Shown: positions 1 through 7,090 of the stretch, one piece after another
Layout of the letters: each line of letters opens with the position of its first letter
Numbering within the stretch: the stretch's first letter is position 1
Origin: Bacillus sp. FJAT-45350
Lineage (GTDB): Bacteria; Bacillota; Bacilli; Bacillales; NISU01
NCBI RefSeq assembly: GCF_002335805.1
Contig: NZ_NISU01000001.1
Span: 1-64,000, forward strand
DNA length: 64,000 nucleotides
Direction: 5' to 3'
Program-made: the position numbers and the translations under genes
The notes under the pieces: model-generated
Databases searched by the model: none
Told to the model about the DNA's origin: nothing
What the model saw: only the letters and a program-made list of their open reading frames with translations

Positions 1-551
1 ATTACTTAGCTTACATGTATGCGAAAACTCCTGAAAGATGTACAGATGCAAAGGACTTTATCTTACAAAACATGTATGAGGAAGAGCTTGCGGGCGACCG
101 TCACACTGATTTATTAATCCGTTTCGCTGAAGTTTGTGGAACAACGAAAGAACGTGTGGAAGACCCGAAAAACATGGTTGCAACTACAAGAGGATTACAA
201 AGCTGGTGTTATTCAGTAGCGATGCGTGAAAACTTTGTTGTCGCGACAGCAGCATTAGTAGTAGGTCTTGAATCTCAAGTACCAGCAATCTACCGTAAGC
301 AAACACCAATTCTTCGTGAACAATATGGATTCACTGATGAGGAAATCGAATTCTTCGATTTACACATCGTATCTGATGAAATTCACGGCGAGCGTGGATA
401 CAAAATCGTTCTAGAATATGCTGATACTCCAGAGCTTCAACAACGCTGTCTAGAAATCGTACGTGAGGGAGCAGATATGCGCCGCATGTATATGGATGGT
501 TTATATCAGGCGTACTTAAAAGATGATATTGAGGAACCTGTTAAAGCCTAG
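1..551 (+). CDS. CADD/PqqC-like putative diiron oxygenase, 5'-truncated by window edge
   Basis: The frame is open to the window edge (in-frame codons begin at base 3), so the true start lies upstream and the N-terminus is missing. The visible 178 residues from the ATG at 15 belong to the TenA/PqqC/heme-oxygenase-like helical fold. All six ligands expected for a diiron site of the Chlamydia CADD type are visible with CADD-like spacing: E23-x6-H30, E86, and H117-x3-D121-x2-H124. K95 lies near the position of the CADD lysine that matters for p-aminobenzoate formation. The corresponding N-terminal tyrosine would be in the unseen part. A 2Fe-2S ferredoxin gene nearby (5888) could supply electrons. 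The substrate is unknown, and the context of aldehyde dehydrogenase, GlcG/HbpS and aspartate dehydrogenase argues for a catabolic oxidation rather than PQQ synthesis. The family is well supported; the reaction is inference. Confidence 0.75.
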   Translation, partial: YLAYMYAKTPERCTDAKDFILQNMYEEELAGDRHTDLLIRFAEVCGTTKERVEDPKNMVATTRGLQSWCYSVAMRENFVVATAALVVGLESQVPAIYRKQTPILREQYGFTDEEIEFFDLHIVSDEIHGERGYKIVLEYADTPELQQRCLEIVREGADMRRMYMDGLYQAYLKDDIEEPVKA

Positions 552-569
552 TTATACACCGTAATTTCA

Positions 570-597
570 CGGCAGTTTCCCATAAAGGAAACTGCCG
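570..597 (+). terminator. Strong 11-bp hairpin after the CADD-like gene
   Basis: Perfect inverted repeat: CGGCAGTTTCC at 570-580 and GGAAACTGCCG at 587-597, with a 6-nt loop. It has no proper T-run after it, so it may attenuate transcription or protect mRNA ends between the first gene and the aldehyde dehydrogenase rather than terminate fully. Confidence 0.45.
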
Positions 598-641
598 TCC
601 TCATTATAGCTAAATAATCTAAACAGAAAAGGGTGATTTTC

Positions 642-2105
642 TTGTTACAAACTAGTGTTAAAAGCTATGAAAATTATATAAATGGACAGTGGATTGCTAG
701 TGTTAGTAAAGAAACATTTGAAAGCATTAACCCTGCAGATACAACAGATGTTGTTGGAAAATTTCAGTCTTCTACAGAGGAAGATGTGAAAAAAGCGATT
801 GATGCAGCTCGTGATGCGTTCCCAGGTTGGGCGAAAACATCACCTTCTAAACGTGCTGACATTTTAAATAAAGCAGCAGACATTCTTGAAAGTAAAGTTG
901 ACCAATACGGAGAAGAATTAACACGTGAAGAAGGGAAAATTATTTCTGCTGCAAAAGGTGAAGTAAAGCGTACTGCGCAAACACTTCGTTATTATGCGGT
1001 AGAAGGATTAAGCTTTACTGGTGAAACGTTCCCAAATGATGACCCGAATATGGATGTATTTACTCAAAGAGAACCTTTAGGTGTTGTATCTGTGATTACA
1101 CCATGGAACTTTCCTATTTCTATCCCGGCTAGAAAAATAGCACCAGCGTTAATTACTGGTAATACAGTTGTATTTAAACCTTCTTCTGATACACCACTAA
1201 TTGCTCTTCGCTTAGTTGAAGCGTTACACGAAGCTGGTATACCAAAGGGTGTTATAAACTTTGTAACTGGAGCAGCTTCAAAAATTGGTGATTCTATTAT
1301 AACGGACCCTGCCATTCGTGCTGTAACTTTTACTGGTTCAACACAAGCAGGAGAAGATATTCATAGAAAAGCATCATTAACAACAAGAACTCAAATGGAG
1401 TTAGGTGGGAAAAATCCTCTTATCGTTATGGAAGATGCTGATCTTGGTGAAGCGGCTCAGTTAGCAGTAAACGGAGGCTTCTCATTAACTGGTCAAGCGT
1501 GTACAGGAACAAGTCGTGTCATTGTAATGAAATCAGTGGCTGAGGAATTCACTAATAACCTGATTGAAAAAACAAAGGCATTAACGATTGAAAATGGATT
1601 AAACCCAGATGCAAAAATTGGACCTTTAGCTAATAACAAACAGCTAAAGAATGTCTTAAACTACGTAAATATTGGTAAGGAAGAAGGAGCTCAACTAGTA
1701 TACGGTGGAAGCCAATTGACTGGTGCTAGCTTTGAGAAAGGATTCTATATTGAACCAGCAATCTTTACAAATGTAACTCCTTCAATGAGAATTGCTCAAG
1801 AAGAAATCTTTGGTCCAGTTATAGCAGTCATCACTGTTGAAAGCTACGAAGAAGCAATTCGTGTAGCAAATGATGTGGAATATGGTTTATCAGCTTCAAT
1901 TGTTACAAAAGATATTAAACTAGCTAAACAGTTTACACATGATATTGAAGCTGGAACGGTAAAAGTAAACAGAACAACAACAGGAAATTTAATTAATGCA
2001 CCATTTGGTGGCTTAAAGAAATCTAGTACATCAACTTTCCGCGAATCAGGAAGAGTTGGCTTAGAATTCTTTACTCAAATCAAAACAGTATACGTAGGTT
2101 ACTAA
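642..2105 (+). CDS. NAD(P)-dependent aldehyde dehydrogenase (YcbD/2,5-dioxovalerate dehydrogenase-like)
   Basis: Class 3-type aldehyde dehydrogenase of normal length (487 residues) that oxidises an aldehyde to the acid with NAD(P)+. It has the PWNFP motif with oxyanion Asn156, the general base Glu253 in ELGGK, and the nucleophile Cys287 in GQACTGTSR. The C-terminus (FGGLKKSS...REQG-like stretch ending in TVYVGY) resembles Bacillus YcbD, an alpha-ketoglutaric semialdehyde dehydrogenase, but other semialdehydes are possible. I chose the TTG at 642: the sequence AAAAGGGTGA just before it is the ribosome binding site, and the GTG at 633 lies inside that site. The gene sits between the CADD-like oxygenase and the HbpS-like gene, so it probably oxidises an aldehyde made in the same pathway. 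Confidence 0.9.
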   Translation: MLQTSVKSYENYINGQWIASVSKETFESINPADTTDVVGKFQSSTEEDVKKAIDAARDAFPGWAKTSPSKRADILNKAADILESKVDQYGEELTREEGKIISAAKGEVKRTAQTLRYYAVEGLSFTGETFPNDDPNMDVFTQREPLGVVSVITPWNFPISIPARKIAPALITGNTVVFKPSSDTPLIALRLVEALHEAGIPKGVINFVTGAASKIGDSIITDPAIRAVTFTGSTQAGEDIHRKASLTTRTQMELGGKNPLIVMEDADLGEAAQLAVNGGFSLTGQACTGTSRVIVMKSVAEEFTNNLIEKTKALTIENGLNPDAKIGPLANNKQLKNVLNYVNIGKEEGAQLVYGGSQLTGASFEKGFYIEPAIFTNVTPSMRIAQEEIFGPVIAVITVESYEEAIRVANDVEYGLSASIVTKDIKLAKQFTHDIEAGTVKVNRTTTGNLINAPFGGLKKSSTSTFRESGRVGLEFFTQIKTVYVGY

Positions 2106-2197
2106 ATCAAAGTTCAAAGAGTACAGTCTCTTATAAAGGAGGTACGGGCATCCTCAGAATGCTCGCACTATCCCTATATAAAAAGGAGGAATAGAAG

Positions 2198-2677
2198 ATG
2201 AAACAAGCACTAAAACTTACATTAGAAGAAGCAAAATTAATGATTGAAGCAGCAAAGACAAAAGCTGAGGAAATTGGTGTATTAGAATCTATAGCGATTG
2301 TTGATGAAGGTGGGTACGTAATTGCACTAGAACGCATGAATAATTCACGTATTACTGGACCGGAAATTGCAATTGCAAAAGGATTTACTGCGTCTGGTCA
2401 CAAACGCTCAACGCACCTATTTAATACTGAACCAAACGGTCCTGCTCTTCCAGGAAACGAAGCATTTGGGATTCAACATATGCTTCCTGGGAAATTTGCA
2501 ATTTTTGTAGGTGGCTTCCCGATTGTTGTAAACGGAGAAGTAGTTGGTGGTGTAGGTGTAAGTGGTGGAAATGGTGAACAGGATACAGCTGTAGGTACAG
2601 CTGCACTTCAAGCTCTAGCAGAGCATTTAAAAGAAGATGGACTTGAAGTTGTTACTGAAGCTGATATTAAGAAGTAA
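2198..2677 (+). CDS. GlcG/HbpS-family protein (DUF336)
   Basis: 159 residues, the usual length for the GlcG/HbpS family of small cytoplasmic or exported alpha/beta proteins. Some members bind haem (HbpS); others sit in glycolate, diol and aromatic degradation operons with no proven role. Typical features are the helical start, the IVDEGGYVIALERM strand pair, a central GPALPGNEAFGI stretch and the glycine-rich GGVGVSGGNGEQD loop. There is no signal peptide, so it is probably cytoplasmic. The start ATG has a clear AAAGGAGGAA site. It lies 92 bases after the aldehyde dehydrogenase and before a strong terminator, so it closes that operon. Its role as a haem or cofactor carrier for the oxygenase is speculation. 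Confidence 0.85.
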   Translation: MKQALKLTLEEAKLMIEAAKTKAEEIGVLESIAIVDEGGYVIALERMNNSRITGPEIAIAKGFTASGHKRSTHLFNTEPNGPALPGNEAFGIQHMLPGKFAIFVGGFPIVVNGEVVGGVGVSGGNGEQDTAVGTAALQALAEHLKEDGLEVVTEADIKK

Positions 2678-2720
2678 TCTAGCAAACTAGTTTTGCAATC
2701 TAATACCCTCCCTCGATATA

Positions 2721-2762
2721 GCGTCATAACGTTCTTCTTCAAGGGCGTTATGACGCATTTTT
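2721..2762 (+). terminator. Rho-independent terminator after the HbpS-like gene
   Basis: Perfect 11-bp stem (GCGTCATAACG at 2721-2731, CGTTATGACGC at 2746-2756), 14-nt loop, then ATTTTT. It separates the oxygenase/dehydrogenase operon from the transporter pair. Confidence 0.85.
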
Positions 2763-2825
2763 AAAAAGGTAATCCAAAATTAACATTTTGCTTTTTCTTC
2801 TACTAAATGAAAGAAGGTGTCGTTC

Positions 2826-3422
2826 TTGAATTCATATCTGCAAATTACTATTGGGTTTGCTAGATCGGGAGTGTTAGGTTTTGGCGGAGGTCCTTCAGTA
2901 ATACCGCTAATCGAACATGAAGCAGTAAAGAATTATAAATGGATGTCTAGTGATGAATTTGGTGAAACATTAGCACTCGCTAATACGTTACCTGGTCCTA
3001 TCGCAACTAAAATGGCCGCTTATGTAGGGTATAAAGTGAAAGGTTCATTAGGTGCTTTCGTAGCCATTTTAGCTCACGTTTTACCGTCCGTATTTGCACT
3101 TATTGGTCTATTAGGATTTCTTTATTCTTTTCGTTCTACTGGTATTGTAGATGGAATGGTCCAGGCGATTACACCAGTAGTTGCGGTCATGCTTGCAGTA
3201 ATGGCCTATGGATTTTTCAAAAAGGGTTCTGCAGGTTTAGGTTTAAAATGGATGTTATTTATTTCTGTGTTCTGTTTATTATTACTAGAAGGGTTAATGA
3301 TTCATCCAGGTATCATCATTATTGCCTTTTTAATTACAGCCTTTATTTTAGCTACGCGAAAAGTTAAGAAAATGAATCAAACAAATCTCCCTGAAAAGGA
3401 CGGGAAGGATGTAGAGTTATGA
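2826..3422 (+). CDS. ChrA-type (CHR family) transporter, first half-size subunit
   Basis: About 198 residues with five to six membrane segments and the CHR-family signatures GFGGGPSVIPLIEHE near the start and LANTLPGPIATKMAAYVGY. This is a short-chain ChrA protein; such proteins come as adjacent pairs that together equal one full ChrA. The known family function is chromate or other oxyanion export, but here the setting is a catabolic gene block, so the substrate is open. The most likely start is the TTG at 2826, because GAAGGTG immediately upstream forms the ribosome binding site and the GTG at 2817 lies inside it. It overlaps the next gene by 4 bases (ATGA), which implies translational coupling. 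Confidence 0.85.
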   Translation: MNSYLQITIGFARSGVLGFGGGPSVIPLIEHEAVKNYKWMSSDEFGETLALANTLPGPIATKMAAYVGYKVKGSLGAFVAILAHVLPSVFALIGLLGFLYSFRSTGIVDGMVQAITPVVAVMLAVMAYGFFKKGSAGLGLKWMLFISVFCLLLLEGLMIHPGIIIIAFLITAFILATRKVKKMNQTNLPEKDGKDVEL

Positions 3423-3961
3423 TTTATGTTGAAATATTTTGGGCATTTTTTATTGCAAACTTATTGGGGTATGGTGGAGGACCTGCTACTATTCCATTAA
3501 TTCAAAATGAAGTTGTAAATCAGTATGAGTGGATGACGTTACAAGAATTTGCCGATTTATTAGCAATTGCCAATGCATTACCAGGCCCTATAGCAACAAA
3601 GATGGGTGGTTTTATTGGCTATGAACTAGGTGGCGTGCTTGGTTCAGTTGTGGCATTAGTAGCAACTATTGCCCCTTCTGCTATTGCGGTCATCGTTCTA
3701 TTTAAATTTGCTTCAATGTTCAAAGATGCACTACAAGTAAAATTCATGACGAAATCGGTTCAACCTGTAATTGCAATCTTATTAGGTGTATTAGCTTATC
3801 AATTCTTTATTAGTTCTTTTGAGCAAAGTGGTGTATTCCATTTAATTTTACTTACAGTCGTTAGCTTCCTGGCACTTGAAAAATTTAAAATTCATCCTGC
3901 ACTAGTTATTTTAGGTTCTTTATGTTACGGTGCTGTATTTTTATCAGGAGCGGTGATTTAA
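3419..3961 (+). CDS. ChrA-type (CHR family) transporter, second half-size subunit
   Basis: 180 residues with several membrane helices and the same paired signatures as its neighbour (YGGGPATIPLIQNE, ANALPGPIATKMGGFIGYELGG), so the two genes are tandem paralogues. Short-chain CHR pairs in Bacillus relatives (YwrA/YwrB type) are thought to work as heterodimers with opposite membrane orientation. The ATG is inside the stop of the first subunit. The stop codon overlaps the stem of a terminator. No independent promoter is visible between the pair. Confidence 0.85.
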   Translation: MIYVEIFWAFFIANLLGYGGGPATIPLIQNEVVNQYEWMTLQEFADLLAIANALPGPIATKMGGFIGYELGGVLGSVVALVATIAPSAIAVIVLFKFASMFKDALQVKFMTKSVQPVIAILLGVLAYQFFISSFEQSGVFHLILLTVVSFLALEKFKIHPALVILGSLCYGAVFLSGAVI

Positions 3962-3977
3962 TAATCCGCTCTTTTTT
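3946..3977 (+). terminator. Terminator overlapping the end of the second ChrA-like gene
   Basis: Stem GAGCGG (3948-3953) with CCGCTC (3966-3971), followed by TTTTTT. The stop codon of the transporter lies in the loop. Confidence 0.75.
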
Positions 3978-4013
3978 CATTGAAAGATTTAATAACCAAT
4001 TGCAGCAAAGCAC

Positions 4014-4030
4014 CATAAGATAGTATACCA
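4014..4030 (+). promoter_or_regulatory. Possible half-site of the GntR-type operator before the regulator gene
   Basis: The right half GTATACCA at 4023-4030 matches the right arm of the four full operators in this region, but the left half does not. It lies 19 bases before the regulator start, a place that would allow weak autoregulation. Confidence 0.3.
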
Positions 4031-4048
4031 ATTGAAAGGAGGAAGCTA

Positions 4049-4732
4049 ATGGAACAGTACTGGAAGGAAGAATCAATTATTCCGATTCGAGAATATGCCT
4101 ATAGACAGCTGAAAAAAATGATTTTAGAAAGAGTATTTGTTGCTGATGACAGACTAGTAGAACGTCAACTTGCCGAAGAATTGCAGATAAGTCGCACTCC
4201 AATACGAGAAGCACTGTTACGATTAGAGGCACAAGGTTTTGTAAAAACAGTTCCTCGTAAAGGTGTAGTAGTTAATAGTACATCGACAGAGCAAATTATT
4301 GAAGTGTTTACGATTTTATCATCTTTAGAAGCTCTAGCTGCAAAATTAGCAGCAGAAAAAATGGATGAGGTAACGAAAAAGGAGATCGACAGTTATATAA
4401 ATAGAGTAGAAAAGGCAATTAATGAGGATGAAGATGATATGTCTCAGCTTCATATCGAGATAAGTCATGTCGTATATAAAGCAGCAAAAAGTCCGAAATT
4501 ATACCAAATGCTTATTGATTTAACAGATTATATTCGAGCCTTTGCTAATATTGGCTACAAGTTAACAGGAAGAAAAGAGTCTTCATTCAGGGAACACATC
4601 GAAGTATTGAAGGCGGTACGTAATAAGGAATCAGATATGGCTCAATATTTAACGAAGATTCATATTGAAAACTCGAAAAAGGCTTATTTAGAAGCAATTA
4701 TTAAAAAAGAAATAGCAGGTTCCAAGGCGTAG
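4049..4732 (+). CDS. GntR-family transcriptional regulator, FCD (FadR) type
   Basis: 227 residues. Residues about 10-75 form the winged helix-turn-helix with the family hallmark LQISRTPIREALLRLEAQGFV. Residues about 90-215 form the all-helical FCD ligand-binding domain, with IEISHVVYKAAKS and the later FREHIEVLKAVRN histidine/acidic region typical of metal-assisted carboxylate binding. FCD regulators usually repress genes for organic acid or amino acid use and are released by the substrate or an intermediate. It is convergent with the aspartate-dehydrogenase-like gene. Four palindromic TGGTATA/TATACCA sites in the neighbourhood are good candidates for its operators. The start ATG has an AAAGGAGGAAG site. 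Confidence 0.9.
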   Translation: MEQYWKEESIIPIREYAYRQLKKMILERVFVADDRLVERQLAEELQISRTPIREALLRLEAQGFVKTVPRKGVVVNSTSTEQIIEVFTILSSLEALAAKLAAEKMDEVTKKEIDSYINRVEKAINEDEDDMSQLHIEISHVVYKAAKSPKLYQMLIDLTDYIRAFANIGYKLTGRKESSFREHIEVLKAVRNKESDMAQYLTKIHIENSKKAYLEAIIKKEIAGSKA

Positions 4733-4756
4733 TAGCCTGTGGACCTGCTATTTTTT
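4711..4756. terminator. Bidirectional terminator between convergent genes
   Basis: AATAGCAGGT near 4711 pairs with ACCTGCTATT ending about 4752, followed by TTTTTT. An A-rich stretch precedes it on the other strand, so it can serve both the GntR gene and the leftward nadX-like gene. Confidence 0.75.
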
Positions 4757-4767
4757 AGATTAATAGA

Positions 4768-5586
4768 TTAAACACCAATAACAATATCAGATGTGTAGCT
4801 ATTCAACACTTTTGCAATACTCATTGCAACGATATAACCAGTTTTAGGGTTGTTTTCTGATGGTGTATTTTGAATTTGAATACGCGAATCTCCGAACAAT
4901 CCTTTAATTGAGATTTCATGCTTATTCTTATCAAGCGTAGGGTCGACATACACTTCCACATTTGTCTTTTCAAATCCGACACCAGCTATGCTTAGTGCAG
5001 CTGAAACATTTACATTCTCAGGGAATGCTTTTGCTGATTCTCTAGCAGTTCCAGTAAAAATACAGACAGGCTCTGTAAGGTTTGCTAAATCAAGTTTTTG
5101 CTCAACAGACGTACCGTACCATGCTTTTGGAGGTTTTCGAGTGATTAATTTTACCTCATCAATATCACCTACTGCACCGGCAGTTACTCTATCAAGGCCA
5201 CCAATAGCTGCAGAAGGGATAATTAGTTGCTTACCTGTTTCTTTGGCTGTCCTTCTTACAGCTGTCAATAAGTCTTCATCACAAAAAACACCAACGGATA
5301 CAACAATAAAATGACTCCCAGATTCCAAAGCCGTTTGACTATATTGACGAACAGCATCATGCCCTGCGCCTTCAACAATAAAGTCTAACTGAAGATTAAA
5401 AAAACGAGTAGCGTCGTTTGTTATTTCAATCTCTTCACCTTGTAGTGTGTCTTGCAAGATTTTTACTTTTTCAGGGCTACGAACAAGAATTGCTTTTACA
5501 TTCGTTTGTCCAGCCTTTTTTGCTTTGACAAGCTCTAATAACTGCTCCCCAATTGTTCCATAACCAATCATACCAATATTTATCAC
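4768..5586 (-). CDS. nadX: L-aspartate dehydrogenase-like NAD(P) oxidoreductase (NadX/DUF108)
   Basis: About 272 residues. The N-terminal Rossmann fold (INIGMIGYGTIGEQL) and the C-terminal DUF108 domain with the conserved PENVNVSAALSIAGVG stretch place it with aspartate dehydrogenases, which interconvert aspartate and oxaloacetate or iminoaspartate with NAD(P). It is not beside nadA/nadC, so NAD synthesis is less likely than amino-group handling in the local pathway. The GTG at 5586 is the best start, because GGTGGATG just upstream is a good ribosome binding site. An upstream in-frame ATG at 5604 would add six residues. A full operator for the local GntR regulator lies at 5624-5640. The substrate is uncertain. 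Confidence 0.8.
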   Translation of the reverse strand: MINIGMIGYGTIGEQLLELVKAKKAGQTNVKAILVRSPEKVKILQDTLQGEEIEITNDATRFFNLQLDFIVEGAGHDAVRQYSQTALESGSHFIVVSVGVFCDEDLLTAVRRTAKETGKQLIIPSAAIGGLDRVTAGAVGDIDEVKLITRKPPKAWYGTSVEQKLDLANLTEPVCIFTGTARESAKAFPENVNVSAALSIAGVGFEKTNVEVYVDPTLDKNKHEISIKGLFGDSRIQIQNTPSENNPKTGYIVAMSIAKVLNSYTSDIVIGV

Positions 5587-5623
5587 GATTACATCCACCA
5601 CCATACTTAAGAAATTATACTAT

Positions 5624-5640
5624 TTGTATATTGTATACCA
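5624..5640. promoter_or_regulatory. 17-bp operator before nadX-like gene
   Basis: TTGTATATTGTATACCA. It matches the site at 5757 at 15 of 17 positions and the reverse complement of the site at 6588 at 16 of 17. The arms are near-palindromic around a 3-base centre, as for GntR/FCD regulators. It lies about 38 bases before the leftward nadX-like start. Confidence 0.65.
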
Positions 5641-5756
5641 AATAATAAGTGAATTATTACATTCTGTCAATGACAAGCCCTTATTGGTTTTTCTTATAAA
5701 AACACCATATTTATAGAAGAAAGTTAATTTTCTATATTGTCAGAAATATTAAATCA

Positions 5757-5773
5757 TGGTATATTGTATACAA
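5757..5773. promoter_or_regulatory. 17-bp operator before the ferredoxin gene
   Basis: TGGTATATTGTATACAA, one mismatch from the reverse complement of the perfect-arm site at 6588-6604. It lies between the divergent nadX-like gene and the ferredoxin gene, together with the site at 5624, so both directions could be controlled. Confidence 0.65.
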
Positions 5774-5887
5774 CAAAAGGTGGGGAGCTGATAGATGGCT
5801 TGATGTGAAAATTGGATTGATTCAGTTCATATGCCATTCAATAGGATGTCACACCCCAAAAAATATTAATTTACAGGAGGAGTTATT

Positions 5888-6214
5888 ATGCCAGTTATTC
5901 TTTATAAAAACGTAGATAAAAAAATCGAGGTTCCTACTGATTCTAATATTTTGCGAACGTCTTTACGTTACGATGGTGCTTTACCAAACAAGTGCGGTGG
6001 AGGCTTTTGTGGAACATGTGTAATCAAAATTGAAGAGGGCAGTGAATATCTTGATAAAATTAAACCAGCTGAACACAAAAAATTAGGCGAAGAGTTACTT
6101 GAGCAAGGATATCGTCTAGGTTGCCAAACGTTTATTTCTGGAGATGTTACTGTTTCTTGGGACGATGAAATAACAAAGCAAGTTCAACGTAATAAAGTTA
6201 AAATTAATAGATAA
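5888..6214 (+). CDS. Plant-type 2Fe-2S ferredoxin
   Basis: 108 residues with one 2Fe-2S ferredoxin domain. The cluster ligands are C36-x4-C41-x2-C44 (KCGGGFCGTC) and C79 in RLGCQ. It is a one-electron carrier and probably feeds an oxygenase or similar redox enzyme. The CADD-like putative diiron protein at the left edge is the obvious partner in this block, but this is inferred only from proximity and shared control. The start has an ACAGGAGGAG site. It is 21 bases upstream of the 100-residue orphan gene, so the two are likely co-transcribed from a promoter with the operator at 5757-5773. Confidence 0.9.
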   Translation: MPVILYKNVDKKIEVPTDSNILRTSLRYDGALPNKCGGGFCGTCVIKIEEGSEYLDKIKPAEHKKLGEELLEQGYRLGCQTFISGDVTVSWDDEITKQVQRNKVKINR

Positions 6215-6235
6215 TAACATTGTAGGGGGTAGCAA

Positions 6236-6538
6236 ATGTTTGTAAGACAGATAATTGAAACAAAAGAGTATTTCTCTAATGATATTAGACCTGGTTATTT
6301 TGTTATTTACGAAAAGCTAAGACAAAATACTGTAACATTCAAGTCTGTTGGTATCGTGGAAAGTCGTGCTGTCATTGAAGAAAGTATTAAAATCTTAAAG
6401 GGAAACGCCCAATACTCTCTTACAAACGTTAAATGCTACATTCTAGGTAACGAGTATTCTTCTGTAGAGGAAGTACTCACGGCAATTAAAAAAAATAATT
6501 CTTATATCTTTCAAAGAGAACTTCAAGCAAATCATTAA
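6236..6538 (+). CDS. Uncharacterised 100-residue protein co-transcribed with ferredoxin
   Basis: Not recognised. It is a small, soluble alpha/beta-looking protein with no cysteine cluster (one Cys), no membrane segment and no signal peptide. A GTAGGGGGT ribosome binding site precedes the ATG, and the 21-base gap to the ferredoxin gene implies one operon. Alternating hydrophobic strands (RPGYFVIYEKL, TVTFKSVGIVES) and a helix (AVIEESIKILKG) suggest a compact fold. It could be a ferredoxin- or oxygenase-associated accessory protein. No function is claimed. Confidence 0.7.
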   Translation: MFVRQIIETKEYFSNDIRPGYFVIYEKLRQNTVTFKSVGIVESRAVIEESIKILKGNAQYSLTNVKCYILGNEYSSVEEVLTAIKKNNSYIFQRELQANH

Positions 6539-6587
6539 AGATGTTTTGAAAATGTTCACAGTTTTCCTCTTTATTTTTAACTTCATT

Positions 6588-6604
6588 TGGTATACAATAT
6601 ACCA
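6588..6604. promoter_or_regulatory. 17-bp operator before the small cysteine-rich gene
   Basis: TGGTATACAATATACCA: perfect 7-base arms TGGTATA and TATACCA around CAA. It is the best copy of the four and lies 38 bases before the 68-residue gene. Confidence 0.7.
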
Positions 6605-6641
6605 TGTAAGTAAGTTTTAATATTAAAGGGGAGAACAACTC

Positions 6642-6848
6642 ATGAAGATTCCAAGACCGATGAATCAATGGGACCTTATGTTTAAAGTACGAGAAGAGTA
6701 TGCTAGTGCAGAAGGAACTGTACCATGTGCTATGCATCGTACAGTCTGCGAAGAGAAGTGTAAAGAATGTCCTTGGCTACTGTCTATCTTAAATGAAGGT
6801 ACACAAGAAAAAATCGTCTGCCAGCCTCCAGTGATTTGGGAGGAGTAA
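6642..6848 (+). CDS. Small cysteine-rich protein (68 residues), possible Fe-S or metal site
   Basis: Not recognised. It has five cysteines: C29, C36, C40, C43 and C60. C36-x3-C40-x2-C43 (VCEEKCKECPW) has the spacing of an Fe-S or zinc knuckle, and with C29 or C60 it could coordinate a metal. There is no signal peptide or membrane segment. The ATG has an AAAGGGGAGAA site. A near-perfect GntR-type operator sits directly upstream and a T-run terminator directly downstream, so it is a stand-alone transcription unit of the same regulon. A redox or chaperone role for the oxygenase/ferredoxin system is only a guess. Confidence 0.7.
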   Translation: MKIPRPMNQWDLMFKVREEYASAEGTVPCAMHRTVCEEKCKECPWLLSILNEGTQEKIVCQPPVIWEE

Positions 6849-6865
6849 TAGTTATATAAATTTGA

Positions 6866-6907
6866 GTTGACTCAACCCTAAAGTGTAGGGGAGAGTCAAC
6901 TTTTTTG
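6866..6907 (+). terminator. Terminator after the cysteine-rich gene
   Basis: GTTGACTC at 6866-6873 pairs with GAGTCAAC at 6893-6900, followed directly by TTTTTTG. Confidence 0.8.
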
Positions 6908-7013
6908 TTTAATGAGAAATAACATCAATATAATAATAGTAGCTCTACCTTCACGTACTACGACCTTTAGGGGGAATGAAACCACTATTTAATTTGAATG
7001 GTAACAGCTTAAA

Positions 7014-7054
7014 TGAAAAACCAGTTCAGTATAGTTAATGAACTGGTTTTTTCA
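7014..7054. terminator. Terminator hairpin, probably for the leftward permease
   Basis: AAAAACCAGTTCA (7016-7028) pairs with TGAACTGGTTTTT (7039-7051). The A-run and T-run flanks make it usable in both directions. It lies about 37 bases past the end of the leftward permease gene. The 100 bases to its left show no further signal. Confidence 0.75.
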
Positions 7055-7090
7055 TTATTACTTGAGATTAAAAGAACTAATCTTTCGCAG

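Noticed and set aside
2826-3961. Chromate resistance determinant
   Set aside because: Only the transporter family name supports it; no other chromate genes and the context is catabolic.
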